Assembly (NCBI GenBank): GCA_019119225.1 | Contig: DWXM01000073.1 | Location: 1-33,339, forward strand | Length of the DNA stretch: 33,339 nucleotides | Direction: 5' to 3' | Source of the DNA: Candidatus Nosocomiicoccus stercorigallinarum | GTDB lineage: Bacteria > Bacillota > Bacilli > Staphylococcales > Salinicoccaceae | Shown here: in pieces, positions 18,858 to 28,474 of the stretch | Layout of the letters: every line of letters begins with the position of its first letter | Numbering within the stretch: position 1 is the first letter of the stretch | Position numbers and translations under genes: made by a program | Notes under the pieces: generated by a model | Told to the model about the DNA's origin: nothing | Database searches by the model: none | What the model saw: only the letters and a program-made list of their open reading frames with translations

Positions 18858-19535
18858 ATGACGGAGGTTGTCGTTACTTTAAGTAGTCATAATTTAGACG
18901 AGTTACATGACGAACTTAAGGTACTTTTTTCTGAGCGTGATAACTTTGATATAATAGAGTTTCGTGGAGATTATTTTGAAGACGATGAGGATATTATCGA
19001 CGCGTTAAGTGGTTTATCTGAATCCGATAAAAAAATTCTTTATACATATCGAACGAAAAGTGAAGGTGGATACGGGGACGATGATAATTATATCGACCAT
19101 TTGAACTATATACTATACCATGCGAGGTTTGATATTATCGATATTCAGTATCATTCATATCGAAACATGGAGTTTATCTTTTCGTTGAAATCACGTGGAA
19201 TAAAAGTGCTATTTAGTCATCATGATTTTGAAAAGACGCCAAATGAAAAAGAAATCGCGTCTATTCTAGACGGAATGAATGACTATTTTCCAGATTATTA
19301 TAAGCTTGCGTATATGCCGAATAATAGCGAAGATGTTGAGTTACTGTTTGAAATGTTGAAACGCTATAAAAAAGAATATGGAAATGTGATTATAACTATT
19401 GCGATGGGGGAATTAGGTAAAATAACAAGAGTTGCAACATATCCTTATAACTCCGCATTTACTTATGGATGCTTAAACAATCCACAAGCCCCAGGACAAG
19501 TCGAAATAAAAATGTTAAGAGAGGTATATAATTAG
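18858..19535 (+). CDS. aroD: 3-dehydroquinate dehydratase, type I
   Basis: Third step of the shikimate pathway: 3-dehydroquinate to 3-dehydroshikimate through a Schiff base. The 225-residue barrel shows IIEFRGDYF at the start, YTYRTKSEGG (substrate-binding Arg), the catalytic His122 in FSHHDFEKTP, the Schiff-base Lys149 in YYKLAYMP, and MGELGKITRV. Length is typical for the short Gram-positive form. The ribosome binding site before ATG 18858 (GAGAGTGG) is imperfect. It is followed after 3 bases by the Spx/ArsC-like gene; the pair lies upstream of gcvH as in related staphylococci. Confidence 0.93.
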   Translation: MTEVVVTLSSHNLDELHDELKVLFSERDNFDIIEFRGDYFEDDEDIIDALSGLSESDKKILYTYRTKSEGGYGDDDNYIDHLNYILYHARFDIIDIQYHSYRNMEFIFSLKSRGIKVLFSHHDFEKTPNEKEIASILDGMNDYFPDYYKLAYMPNNSEDVELLFEMLKRYKKEYGNVIITIAMGELGKITRVATYPYNSAFTYGCLNNPQAPGQVEIKMLREVYN

Positions 19536-19538
19536 TAA

Positions 19539-19898
19539 ATGAATAAATTTTATGAGTACAAAAAATGTACAACGTGTCGTAAAGGTAAGAAATACTTAGA
19601 AGAACAAGGTATCGATTTAGAAGTGATTGATATGGTTGAAGAACCACCTTCAGAATACGAATTAAAAGACATCATCAGTAAAGCAGATAACTATGAAATT
19701 GATCAGTTCTTTAATACACGTGGTAAAGTATATAAAGAACTTGGTTTAAAAGAGAAACTGGATGATTTATCATTTGATGAAAAAATCGAGTTATTAACGA
19801 GTAATGGCATGCTAATTAAACGTCCAATACTCGTGACTGAAAAAGGGGTCGTACTCGGCTTTAATGAAGCAAAGTACGACGAATTACTCGAGTTATAA
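19539..19898 (+). CDS. ArsC/Spx-family protein (YusI-like)
   Basis: A 119-residue thioredoxin-fold protein of the arsenate reductase/Spx family. A CTTC pair lies at residues 10-13 (YEYKKCTTCRKGKKYLEE), followed by FNTRGKVYKELGLKEKL and IKRPILVTEKGVVLGFNE. This is the group called YusI/YffB-like; it keeps the first Cys of ArsC but is not the arsenic-resistance enzyme, and its function is not settled. A stop lies immediately before ATG 19539, so that start is forced, with GAGAGG 14 bases upstream; coupling to aroD is likely. Its place next to gcvH matches yusI-yusH in Bacillus and the staphylococcal order. Confidence 0.85.
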   Translation: MNKFYEYKKCTTCRKGKKYLEEQGIDLEVIDMVEEPPSEYELKDIISKADNYEIDQFFNTRGKVYKELGLKEKLDDLSFDEKIELLTSNGMLIKRPILVTEKGVVLGFNEAKYDELLEL

Positions 19899-19931
19899 TT
19901 TTTAGTTTTAATTTGTTTATATTCATAAAAT

Positions 19932-19961
19932 ATGAGATACTTAATGTAGTAGGATTATAAT
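19932..19961 (+). promoter_or_regulatory. Possible promoter of gcvH
   Basis: ATGAGA (19932-19937), 18-base spacer, TATAAT (19956-19961). The -10 is perfect and the -35 four of six. Initiation would fall close to the GGGGG ribosome binding site, leaving a very short leader. Confidence 0.48.
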
Positions 19962-19977
19962 ATAGGGGGTTTTTGTT

Positions 19978-20358
19978 TTGGCAACACCAAACAACTTAAA
20001 GTATTCAGAAGATCATGAATGGGTAAAGGTTGACGGCGATACTGTAACAATCGGTATTACTGAGTTTGCTCAATCAGAATTAGGAGACATCGTATTCGTT
20101 GAATTACCGGACGAAGGTGATGAAATTGAAAAAGGTGAAGACTTCGGTTCAGTAGAATCAGTTAAAACTGTTTCTGAACTTTATGCACCAGTATCAGGTG
20201 AAGTTATTGAAATTAACGAAGAGCTTGAAGATAGCCCAGAGTTAGTAAACGAATCTCCATATGAAGAAGCTTGGATGTTAAAAATTAAACTTTCAGATGA
20301 GTCACAACTTGACGAGTTAATGGATGCTGCTGCATACGACGAAATGACTGGACAATAA
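19978..20358 (+). CDS. gcvH: Glycine cleavage system H protein
   Basis: Lipoyl carrier of the glycine cleavage complex; in Gram-positives it is also the relay from which lipoyl groups are passed to other 2-oxoacid dehydrogenases. The 126 residues include [27 protein letters not shown], and the lipoylation site [18 protein letters not shown] with Lys63. It starts with TTG at 19978 behind GGGGG (19965-19969); no ATG is available. It stands alone, closed by a terminator. The other gcv genes (P and T) are not in the window, as in staphylococci. Confidence 0.96.
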   Translation: MATPNNLKYSEDHEWVKVDGDTVTIGITEFAQSELGDIVFVELPDEGDEIEKGEDFGSVESVKTVSELYAPVSGEVIEINEELEDSPELVNESPYEEAWMLKIKLSDESQLDELMDAAAYDEMTGQ

Positions 20359-20366
20359 TTCTTTAT

Positions 20367-20396
20367 AAAACTCTAGACATCTGTCTAGAGTTTTTT
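20367..20396 (+). terminator. Rho-independent terminator after gcvH
   Basis: Stem AAAACTCTAGAC/GTCTAGAGTTTT with a four-base loop and a T run to 20396. Confidence 0.88.
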
Positions 20397-20425
20397 CTTT
20401 CGAGATTTCGAGAAAGGTATTTTAT

Positions 20426-20749
20426 ATGAGACATAAAATCACAGAAGAAGCGTTAAATGAAATAGTAGCTAGTAGCGGCGTGAACGTCATTTACGGATAT
20501 ACTTCGATGTGTGCAACATGTAAGCTTGCAGAATCATTTTTAGATCTTGCCGTTCAAGTTGTACCGTTAGAGGTTACAAAAATTGATTTAAACTACTATG
20601 AATCTTTTATAAAACAGTATAAAATTCATAGTGTACCGGCGTTACTTATATTTAAAGATGGAACTTTACAAGAAGAAGTTTATGCATTTGAGTCGGTGAC
20701 TAAAATTGTCGAAATATTTAAAAATTATGTTGACAACAAAAAAGTGTAA
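20426..20749 (+). CDS. Thioredoxin-like protein (YusE-like)
   Basis: A 107-residue cytoplasmic thioredoxin-fold protein. The active-site-like pair is CATC (Cys29, Cys32) in YTSMCATCKLAESFLD, and the cis-Pro segment is YKIHSVPALLIFKDG. The atypical spacer residues (AT rather than GP) set it apart from TrxA; the group is near YusE of Bacillus, also encoded beside gcvH. AGAAAGG precedes ATG 20426. Its last bases contain the -35 of the met promoter. Its redox partner is unknown. Confidence 0.85.
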   Translation: MRHKITEEALNEIVASSGVNVIYGYTSMCATCKLAESFLDLAVQVVPLEVTKIDLNYYESFIKQYKIHSVPALLIFKDGTLQEEVYAFESVTKIVEIFKNYVDNKKV

Positions 20750-20758
20750 TGATATTAT
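20730..20758 (+). promoter_or_regulatory. Promoter of the SAM riboswitch and metNIQ
   Basis: TTGACA (20730-20735, perfect), 17-base spacer, TATTAT (20753-20758). It overlaps the end of the thioredoxin-like gene; initiation near 20765 starts about 10 bases before the riboswitch. Confidence 0.8.
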
Positions 20759-20774
20759 TAATCAAACTTAATAA

Positions 20775-20926
20775 TTCTTATCCAGAGTGGTGGAGGGAAG
20801 TGCCCGATAAAGCCACGGCAACCGTCTAATTTAGACAAGGTGCTAATTCACTGAATGGTCATTAGATCATTCGAAGATGAGAAGCGATACGTAAGGAGCT
20901 TACTCATCTTTTGAGTAAGCTTTTTT
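20775..20926 (+). promoter_or_regulatory. SAM-I (S-box) riboswitch with terminator
   Basis: The aptamer runs from 20775 to 20883: P1 is TTCTTATC (20775-20782) with GATGAGAA (20876-20883), and the core has AGAGTGGTGGAGGGAA, GCCCGATAAAGCC, CGGCAACC and AAGGTGC, all standard S-box elements. The terminator stem is AGCTTACTCA (20897-20906) / TGAGTAAGCT (20912-20921) with a T run to 20926. GATGAG of the P1 3' strand is complementary to CTCATC (20903-20908), which gives the antiterminator. SAM binding therefore should stop transcription of metNIQ. Confidence 0.95.
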
Positions 20927-20941
20927 AATGGAGGAATCTAA

Positions 20942-21961
20942 ATGATTGATATTAAAAATGTCAATAAAATATTTAAAACAAAAAGTAAGGCAGTTACAGC
21001 TGTCGATGATGTATCGCTAAACATTCATAAAGGTGAAATATTTGGCATCATTGGTTATTCTGGCGCTGGTAAATCTACTTTGATTCGTTTGTTAAACGGA
21101 CTTGAAACACTTTCAAGTGGTGATATTGTGATTGGCGATGACACTATTAACAAACTATCAAAGAAAGATTTGAGAAAAAAGCGTCAAAAAGTTTCAATGA
21201 TTTTCCAGCATTTCAACTTACTTTGGTCACGCACAGTATATGAAAACATTCGTCTCCCCCTTGAAATCGCTGGCGTGTCAAAAAAAGAAATGGATCGTAA
21301 AGTGACAGAGTTAATTCGACTCGTTGGTCTGACAGGTCGAGAACACAATTACCCGAGTGAACTGTCTGGTGGGCAAAAACAACGTGTCGGTATTGCACGT
21401 GCTTTATCCAATGACCCAGAAGTATTACTATGTGACGAAGCAACGAGTGCATTAGACCCACAGACGACAGATGAGGTACTCGATTTACTCGTAAAAATTC
21501 GTCAAGAACTCGGTCTAACGATAGTGATGATTACACACGAAATGCAAGTCATCAGAAAAATTTGTGACCGCGCAGCAGTAATGGAAGACGGTAAAGTCAT
21601 TGAAGTCGCACCAATAATTGAATTATTCCAAAATCCTAAATCGTCCGTGACAAAACGATTTGTACAAGATGAACTTGACGATGAGGATATCAATGTACAA
21701 ATTAAAACGATTAAAGAAAGTTTTCCAAACTCAACCGTTCTTAAACTTGGATTTGTTGGTACAAAAGCAAATCGTCCAGTTGTATCACAAGTCATTAAAG
21801 AATACGATCTTGATATAAACGTACTGTCTGGGAACATTAAACAAACAAATGATGAGTCATATGGACACCTCTATATCGCGACTGAAGTCGATAGTGAAAA
21901 ACTGGATGAGATTATTGATAAGTTTGAAAGTGAGAAAGTCTCTGTGGAGGTGGTCAAATGA
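20942..21961 (+). CDS. metN: Methionine ABC transporter ATP-binding protein MetN
   Basis: ATPase of the MetNIQ methionine (or methionine-derivative) importer. The 339 residues contain Walker A GYSGAGKST (38-46), the Q-loop (MIFQHFNLLWSRTV), the signature LSGGQKQRVGIARAL from residue 141, Walker B VLLCDEATSALD and the switch His in MITHE. The C-terminal 90 residues form the NIL regulatory domain (TVLKLGFVGTKANRPVVSQV). GGAGG precedes ATG 20942, and the stop overlaps metI as ATGA. Control by the upstream SAM-I riboswitch supports methionine as substrate. Confidence 0.96.
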   Translation: MIDIKNVNKIFKTKSKAVTAVDDVSLNIHKGEIFGIIGYSGAGKSTLIRLLNGLETLSSGDIVIGDDTINKLSKKDLRKKRQKVSMIFQHFNLLWSRTVYENIRLPLEIAGVSKKEMDRKVTELIRLVGLTGREHNYPSELSGGQKQRVGIARALSNDPEVLLCDEATSALDPQTTDEVLDLLVKIRQELGLTIVMITHEMQVIRKICDRAAVMEDGKVIEVAPIIELFQNPKSSVTKRFVQDELDDEDINVQIKTIKESFPNSTVLKLGFVGTKANRPVVSQVIKEYDLDINVLSGNIKQTNDESYGHLYIATEVDSEKLDEIIDKFESEKVSVEVVK

Positions 21962-22638
21962 ACGAGATAAAAGAAATGTTTAGCTTTGAACATGTGAAAC
22001 TCGATGTACTATGGCAATCGACTGTAGAGACTCTCACTATGACTGGTATTGCGACATTATTTTCTTTTGTATTCGGAATTATATTAGGTATTATTTTATT
22101 CCAATCATCAAAAAGCAAAACTAAAGCATCAAAACCAGTATACGGCGTCACATCGTTTGTCGTGAACTTATTCCGTGCAATTCCATTTATTATTTTAATC
22201 ATCTTACTCATACCATTTACTAAAGCACTTATGGGAACGATGATGGGTGTATGGGGTGCGATGCCAGCATTAATTATTGGATCGTCACCATTTTACGCAA
22301 GACTTGTTGAAATTGCTTTAAAAGAAGTGGACAAAGGTGTCATTGAAGCAGCTGAATCAATGGGTGCGACCCAGTGGGAAATTATTCGTAAAGTATTATT
22401 ACCTGAAGCACTTCCAGCACTAATTTCTGGTATAACAGTCACTGCAATTATGCTAGTTGGTTCAACTGCGATTGCTGGTGTTATCGGTGCAGGCGGTCTC
22501 GGAAGTTTAGCTTATATGGTTGGATTCACAAGAAGTCAACCAGATGTCACATTAGTCGCGACGATAGTTATTTTAATTATAGTATTTGTAATTCAAATTT
22601 TAGGAGATACGATTGCTCGAGCAGTCGATAAAAGATAA
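21958..22638 (+). CDS. metI: Methionine ABC transporter permease MetI
   Basis: A 226-residue inner-membrane permease with five to six helices. The EAA loop EAAESMGATQWEIIRKVLLP, which docks onto MetN, is followed by the typical GITVTAIMLVGSTAIAGVIG and GAGGLGSLAY. The ATG overlaps the stop of metN by four bases and metQ begins 15 bases after its stop, so N, I and Q form one translation-coupled unit under the riboswitch. Confidence 0.96.
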   Translation: MNEIKEMFSFEHVKLDVLWQSTVETLTMTGIATLFSFVFGIILGIILFQSSKSKTKASKPVYGVTSFVVNLFRAIPFIILIILLIPFTKALMGTMMGVWGAMPALIIGSSPFYARLVEIALKEVDKGVIEAAESMGATQWEIIRKVLLPEALPALISGITVTAIMLVGSTAIAGVIGAGGLGSLAYMVGFTRSQPDVTLVATIVILIIVFVIQILGDTIARAVDKR

Positions 22639-22653
22639 AAGGAGACCTAGTCC

Positions 22654-23490
22654 ATGAAAAGATTTTTATTCGCTTTAGTATTATTATTCACTGTGACTCT
22701 TGCAGCTTGTAGTAGTTCAGATGATAATGGTTCATCAAATGAAGAAGCTTCTGATGATGAAGTTAAAAAATTAACAGTAGTTGCAACACCAGTACCACAT
22801 GCTGAAATTCTCGAAGAAGCAAAACCATTACTTGAAGAGAAAGGTATCGATTTAGACATTAAAGTAGTTAACGACTATAACACACCGAACCAAATGTTAG
22901 AAAGTGGTGACGCGAACGCTACATTCTTTGCACATATTCCATACTTTAACAACTTACTAAATGAAGGCTTCGACTTTGAAAACATTGGTCCAGTACACTT
23001 AGAACCAATCGGTGCATACTCTAACGATTATGATTCATTAGAAGATTTACCAGATGGTGCAAAAGTTTTAATCTCTAACAACTTACCAGATGAAGGACGC
23101 GTTCTAAAATTCTTCGTAGACCACGATCTAATCACACTTAAAGATGGTGTCGACCCAATTGAAGCTACGTTAGATGATATCGAAGAAAACCCTCATGACT
23201 TCAAATTCGATAACCAAACAGCACCAGAAATCATGGTAAAAGCATATGAAAATAACGAAGGAGACGTATTCTTCATCAACTCAAACTATGCAATTGACTC
23301 AGGATTATCACCAAAAGAAGAAGCAATTGAACTAGAAGCGGCAGATTCAGATTACGTAAACGTTGTAATTGTAAGAAGTGAAGACAAAGACGATGAAACA
23401 CTAAACACACTTGTTGAAGTACTACAAAGTGACGATATTAAATCATTCATTGATGAAAATTATGACGGTGCTGTAATCTCAGCTGAATAA
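22654..23490 (+). CDS. metQ: Methionine-binding lipoprotein MetQ
   Basis: The 278-residue substrate-binding lipoprotein of the NlpA family. The signal peptide ends in lipobox LAAC with Cys19, then an acidic Ser-rich linker. The domain shows VATPVPHAEILEEAKPLL, DYNTPNQMLESGDANATFF, HLEPIGAYSND, ISNNLPDEGRVLKFF and the C-terminal VNVVIVRSEDKDD, all family landmarks. AAGGAGA lies upstream of ATG 22654. It closes the met operon. Confidence 0.95.
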   Translation: MKRFLFALVLLFTVTLAACSSSDDNGSSNEEASDDEVKKLTVVATPVPHAEILEEAKPLLEEKGIDLDIKVVNDYNTPNQMLESGDANATFFAHIPYFNNLLNEGFDFENIGPVHLEPIGAYSNDYDSLEDLPDGAKVLISNNLPDEGRVLKFFVDHDLITLKDGVDPIEATLDDIEENPHDFKFDNQTAPEIMVKAYENNEGDVFFINSNYAIDSGLSPKEEAIELEAADSDYVNVVIVRSEDKDDETLNTLVEVLQSDDIKSFIDENYDGAVISAE

Positions 23491-23503
23491 TTGGTTTAAT
23501 ATG

Positions 23504-23531
23504 AACACGGCTTTTATGCCGTGTTTTTTTT
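23504..23531 (+). terminator. Rho-independent terminator after metQ
   Basis: Stem AACACGGC/GCCGTGTT with loop TTTTAT and a T run to 23531. Confidence 0.9.
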
Positions 23532-23609
23532 ATTTGAGTGTTTAAGTGCGTTTATAGAGACTAAATAATTGGGTATATAAATATATGACAAAAATTATGG
23601 GGGAAAATT

Positions 23610-23972
23610 ATGGATAATTTCGAGCAAGATAAAAATTACACATATGAAACACGTCCCGTTTTTGACAACCAAATTGTAATGTTGTCATATTTATCACTCT
23701 TTATTTCAGCGTTCATTGCACCTTTAATTATTTGGGCTATTAAAAAAGATGATGATCCTGAAACAGGAGAAGCTTTAGCTGACGTTTTAAATTTCACACT
23801 TTCATATACGATTTATACAATAATATCTTCAGCTTTAATGGTTCTTGTAATTGGTTTTATCACGACGCCTATTTTAGGGGTTATGGTTACAATCTTTACA
23901 ATTATTGGTGCTGTGAAATCAGCAAATGGTGAAAGATATTTACCACCACTAACAATTCGTTTCATTAAGTAA
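23610..23972 (+). CDS. DUF4870 (Tic20-like) small membrane protein
   Basis: A 120-residue protein with three membrane helices (about 25-45, 65-88, 90-105) and the DUF4870 pattern: a short hydrophilic N-terminus, NQIVMLSYLSLFISAFIAP, a charged loop KKDDDPETGEALADVLNF, and a closing AVKSANGERYLPPLTIRF. The role of the family is unknown. GGGGGA precedes ATG 23610, and a terminator follows. In the related staphylococcal order a csbD gene sits between metQ and suf; here this gene and a repeat array occupy that place. Confidence 0.82.
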   Translation: MDNFEQDKNYTYETRPVFDNQIVMLSYLSLFISAFIAPLIIWAIKKDDDPETGEALADVLNFTLSYTIYTIISSALMVLVIGFITTPILGVMVTIFTIIGAVKSANGERYLPPLTIRFIK

Positions 23973-23976
23973 GGAT

Positions 23977-24006
23977 AACGCATGTGTTTATACACATGCG
24001 TTTTTT
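23977..24006 (+). terminator. Rho-independent terminator after the DUF4870 gene
   Basis: A 10-bp stem AACGCATGTG (23977-23986) / CACATGCGTT (23993-24002), loop TTTATA, then a T run to 24006. Confidence 0.88.
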
Positions 24007-24053
24007 CATTTGATAGGGTTTCGGTGTGTTTTTCTGGCATTAGTGTGTTTTAT

Positions 24054-24405
24054 CTTAAAAGATAGTAGAGAATTACACGATTACTGAAGATAAAAGACGG
24101 TTTATCCAAAGAGATAGTGCATAGTTACACTAAGACTTGCGATAAAGCGCCGGTTATCTAAAGAGATAGTGCATAGTTAAACTAAGACTTGCGATAAAGC
24201 GCCGGTTAACCAAAGAGATAGTGCATAGTTACACTAAGACTTCTGATAAAACGCAGGTTATCCAAAGAGATAGTGTATAGTTACACTAAGGCTTTCGATA
24301 AAACGCCGGTTAACCAAAAAGATAGTGCATAGTTACACTAAGACTAGCGATAAAACGCCGGCTAACCAAAGAGATAGTGCATAGTTACACTAAGACTTGC
24401 GATAA
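24054..24405. repeat. 52-bp tandem repeat array, about seven units
   Basis: Units begin at 24054, 24106, 24158, 24210, 24262, 24314 and 24366, exactly 52 bases apart. The first is degenerate, five are near-identical, and the last is cut after GATAA (about 24405). The most conserved core is AAAGAGATAGTGCATAGTTA followed by CACTAAGAC. TAGTG and CACTA within it can pair over an 8-base loop, and in the unit at 24106 GATAA pairs with TTATC across AGCGCCGG. There is no long open frame. The period is close to five helical turns. The bases from 24007 to 24053 hold nothing recognisable. Confidence 0.93.
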
Positions 24406-24551
24406 CCTCCCCAACTCATCGAAAAATAACACACATCTCATGCAAAAATCCCATACAGCATCAATAACTCCTATCAATCATTCTCTTTTTTCATCTTTTA
24501 CTTGATTTTTATTCTCAATATGATGAATCATCTATAACGAGGTTGTAATGC

Positions 24552-24580
24552 TTCAAATATACGCATATATAAGGTACAAT
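24552..24580 (+). promoter_or_regulatory. Candidate suf promoter 1
   Basis: TTCAAA (24552-24557), 17-base spacer, TACAAT (24575-24580), leaving a leader of about 90 bases before sufC. Confidence 0.45.
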
Positions 24581-24606
24581 ATAGACATTCGCGCATTAGT
24601 GAAACT

Positions 24607-24635
24607 TTGACTATAGTTTAGAATTATTATAAACT
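24607..24635 (+). promoter_or_regulatory. Candidate suf promoter 2
   Basis: TTGACT (24607-24612) with either TATAAA at 24628-24633 (15-base spacer) or TAAACT at 24630-24635 (17-base spacer). The -35 is good but the -10 choice is a compromise. Confidence 0.42.
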
Positions 24636-24678
24636 GTTAAAGAGAAAATAAATTCAATCTAACTGGAGGATTATTAGG

Positions 24679-25461
24679 ATGACATCTGTTCTAGAAATCA
24701 AAGACTTACATGTCGAAATTGAAGGAAAAGAAATACTTAAAGGTTTAAACCTTACACTTAAACAAGGTGAGATTCACGCTGTAATGGGACCAAACGGTAC
24801 AGGTAAATCTACACTTTCTCAAGCAATTATGGGTCACCCATCTTATGACGTTACTCAAGGTGAGATTTTACTTGATGGTGAAAACGTGCTTGAAATGGAA
24901 GTAGATGAGCGTGCACATGCTGGTTTATTCCTAGCAATGCAGTACCCATCAGAAATTTCTGGTGTTACAAACTCAGATTTCTTACGTTCAGCAATTAACT
25001 CAAGTCGTGAAGAAGGCGACGAGATTAACTTAATGCAATTTATCAAAAAATTAGATAAAAACATGGAATTCTTAGATATGGATCCAGACATGGCAACACG
25101 TTACTTAAACGAAGGTTTCTCTGGTGGGGAGAAAAAACGTAACGAAATTCTACAACTTATGATGTTAGAACCTAAATTCGCTATCTTAGACGAAATCGAC
25201 TCAGGTTTAGATATCGACGCTTTACAAGTTGTTTCGAATGGTATTAACGAACTGCGTGGTCCAGAATTTGGTTCATTAATCATCACGCACTACCAACGTT
25301 TACTTAACTACATCGAACCAGACTTCGTACACGTTATGATGCAAGGTAGAATTGTTAAATCAGGCGGAAAAGAATTAGCAGTGCGCCTTGAAAACGAAGG
25401 TTATGAGTGGATTAAAGAAGAACTCGGTATTGAAGACGAAACAGTAGACGCAGCAGAATAA
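24679..25461 (+). CDS. sufC: Fe-S cluster assembly ATPase SufC
   Basis: ABC-type ATPase of the SufBCD scaffold that builds Fe-S clusters in the cytoplasm. The 260 residues contain Walker A GPNGTGKST (37-45), the SufC-specific signature FSGGEKKRNEILQ, Walker B FAILDEIDSGLDIDAL, and the His switch ITHYQRLL. There is no membrane partner, consistent with SufC. GGAGG lies 9 bases upstream of ATG 24679. It is the first gene of a five-gene operon, sufCDSUB, the standard Firmicute order. Confidence 0.97.
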   Translation: MTSVLEIKDLHVEIEGKEILKGLNLTLKQGEIHAVMGPNGTGKSTLSQAIMGHPSYDVTQGEILLDGENVLEMEVDERAHAGLFLAMQYPSEISGVTNSDFLRSAINSSREEGDEINLMQFIKKLDKNMEFLDMDPDMATRYLNEGFSGGEKKRNEILQLMMLEPKFAILDEIDSGLDIDALQVVSNGINELRGPEFGSLIITHYQRLLNYIEPDFVHVMMQGRIVKSGGKELAVRLENEGYEWIKEELGIEDETVDAAE

Positions 25462-25478
25462 TATCAGGAGGAACTCTA

Positions 25479-26783
25479 ATGGCTAACGAATTCGTTTTAG
25501 ATAAAGAAAAAGTCTTAAACGACGCACAACAAAATGGTGTAAATGACTTCTTTACAACAAAAAGAAAAGAAGCACTAGATTTAATTGATCGTTTAGACAT
25601 GATTAAACCAGACAAAACACGTATTTATAACTGGGACTTTTTCACAGTTGAACAACCATTTACTGAAAGTTCAACTTACCAATCACTTTCAGATTTACCT
25701 GAAACAGTGAAAAAAGTCGTAGAAACTGAAAGTGTAGAAAACCTATACGTTCAACACAATAACACGAAAGCATTTGTACAGCTTTCAGAGTCATTAAAGT
25801 CTCAAGGTGTTATTGTTGAAGATATATTTACAGCTTCAGAAAATCATAAAGAATTAGTTGAGAAGTACTTCATGACTGATGGTGTATCAGTTGATGAAAA
25901 CAAACTCACAGCATATCACCAAGCGATGTTAAATGGTGGGGTGTTTATCTACGTACCGAAAAACGTAAAAGTTGAAGCACCAATTCAAGTTGTCGTATAC
26001 CACGATGACGAAAAAGCATCACTATTTAACCACGTATTATTAGTTGCAGATGAAGGTTCTGAAGTCACATATGTTGAAAACTACGTGACAAACCTAGAGT
26101 CATCTAAAGCACAACTAAACGTTGTAAGTGAAGTACTTGCTAAAGACAACGCTAAAATTAACTACGGTGCAGTAGACTTTTTAGCTAAAGATATTACTGG
26201 ATACGTTGTACGTCGCGGGAATACTGATCGTGACGCAGTTATAGACTGGGCACTCGGACTTATGAATGACTCAAACGTGATTTACGACAACACAACTAAC
26301 CTTAACGGCGACAACTCACAGTCAGATGTTAAAATTGTAACAGTTGGTCGTGGTCACCAAAAGTTAAACTTTACGACTGAAGTAATTCACTATGGTAAAA
26401 ACACTTACGGGAATATCTTAAAACACGGTGTAATGAAAGAAAATGCGAATAGCGTATTTAACGGTATTGGACACATTAAAAAAGGTGCAACGTTCTCAAA
26501 TGCGCAACAAGAATCACGTGTGTTAATGCTTGATGGTAAAGCACGTGGTGACGCGAACCCTATTCTATTAATCGACGAAGATGAAGTAGAAGCAGGACAC
26601 GCAGCATCAGCAGGACGCGTGGATGAGTTACAACTCTTCTATCTGATGAGTAGAGGTCTAAAACGTGAAGAAGCTGAACGCTTAGTCATTCACGGTTTCT
26701 TAACACCAGTTGTTGTAAACTTACCGATTGAAAGTGTTAAAAACTTACTCGTAGATGTAATTGAAGAGAAAATCTTAAACTAA
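25479..26783 (+). CDS. sufD: Fe-S cluster assembly protein SufD
   Basis: A scaffold subunit of the SufBCD complex with a right-handed beta-helix core. The 434 residues include GGVFIYVPKNVKVEAPIQVV, VTYVENYV, the SufBD C-terminal block SNAQQESRVLMLDGKARGDA, PILLIDEDEVEAGHAASAGR and LFYLMSRGL. The ...EAGHAAS... His is the conserved cluster-related residue of SufD. AGGAGG precedes ATG 25479, 17 bases after sufC. Confidence 0.96.
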   Translation: MANEFVLDKEKVLNDAQQNGVNDFFTTKRKEALDLIDRLDMIKPDKTRIYNWDFFTVEQPFTESSTYQSLSDLPETVKKVVETESVENLYVQHNNTKAFVQLSESLKSQGVIVEDIFTASENHKELVEKYFMTDGVSVDENKLTAYHQAMLNGGVFIYVPKNVKVEAPIQVVVYHDDEKASLFNHVLLVADEGSEVTYVENYVTNLESSKAQLNVVSEVLAKDNAKINYGAVDFLAKDITGYVVRRGNTDRDAVIDWALGLMNDSNVIYDNTTNLNGDNSQSDVKIVTVGRGHQKLNFTTEVIHYGKNTYGNILKHGVMKENANSVFNGIGHIKKGATFSNAQQESRVLMLDGKARGDANPILLIDEDEVEAGHAASAGRVDELQLFYLMSRGLKREEAERLVIHGFLTPVVVNLPIESVKNLLVDVIEEKILN

Positions 26784-26787
26784 TTAG

Positions 26788-28441
<1,654 letters not shown>

Positions 28442-28474
28442 ATTCGCACTGAATACGATTAGGAGTGAATAGTT

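Larger units (their letters stand above)
24406..24678. other. Upstream region of the suf operon
   Basis: A 273-base AT-rich non-coding stretch after the repeat array. Its first 140 bases show nothing recognisable; the second half contains the candidate suf promoters. No CsbD or other small gene is seen here. Confidence 0.7.

Noticed and set aside
20775-20926. T-box leader before metN
   Set aside because: The sequence has S-box core motifs and no T-box consensus (GGTGG with a specifier loop in the right place), so SAM-I is the right class.
24054-24405. CRISPR array
   Set aside because: The whole 52-base unit is repeated, so there are no unique spacers, and no cas genes are nearby. It is a simple tandem repeat.
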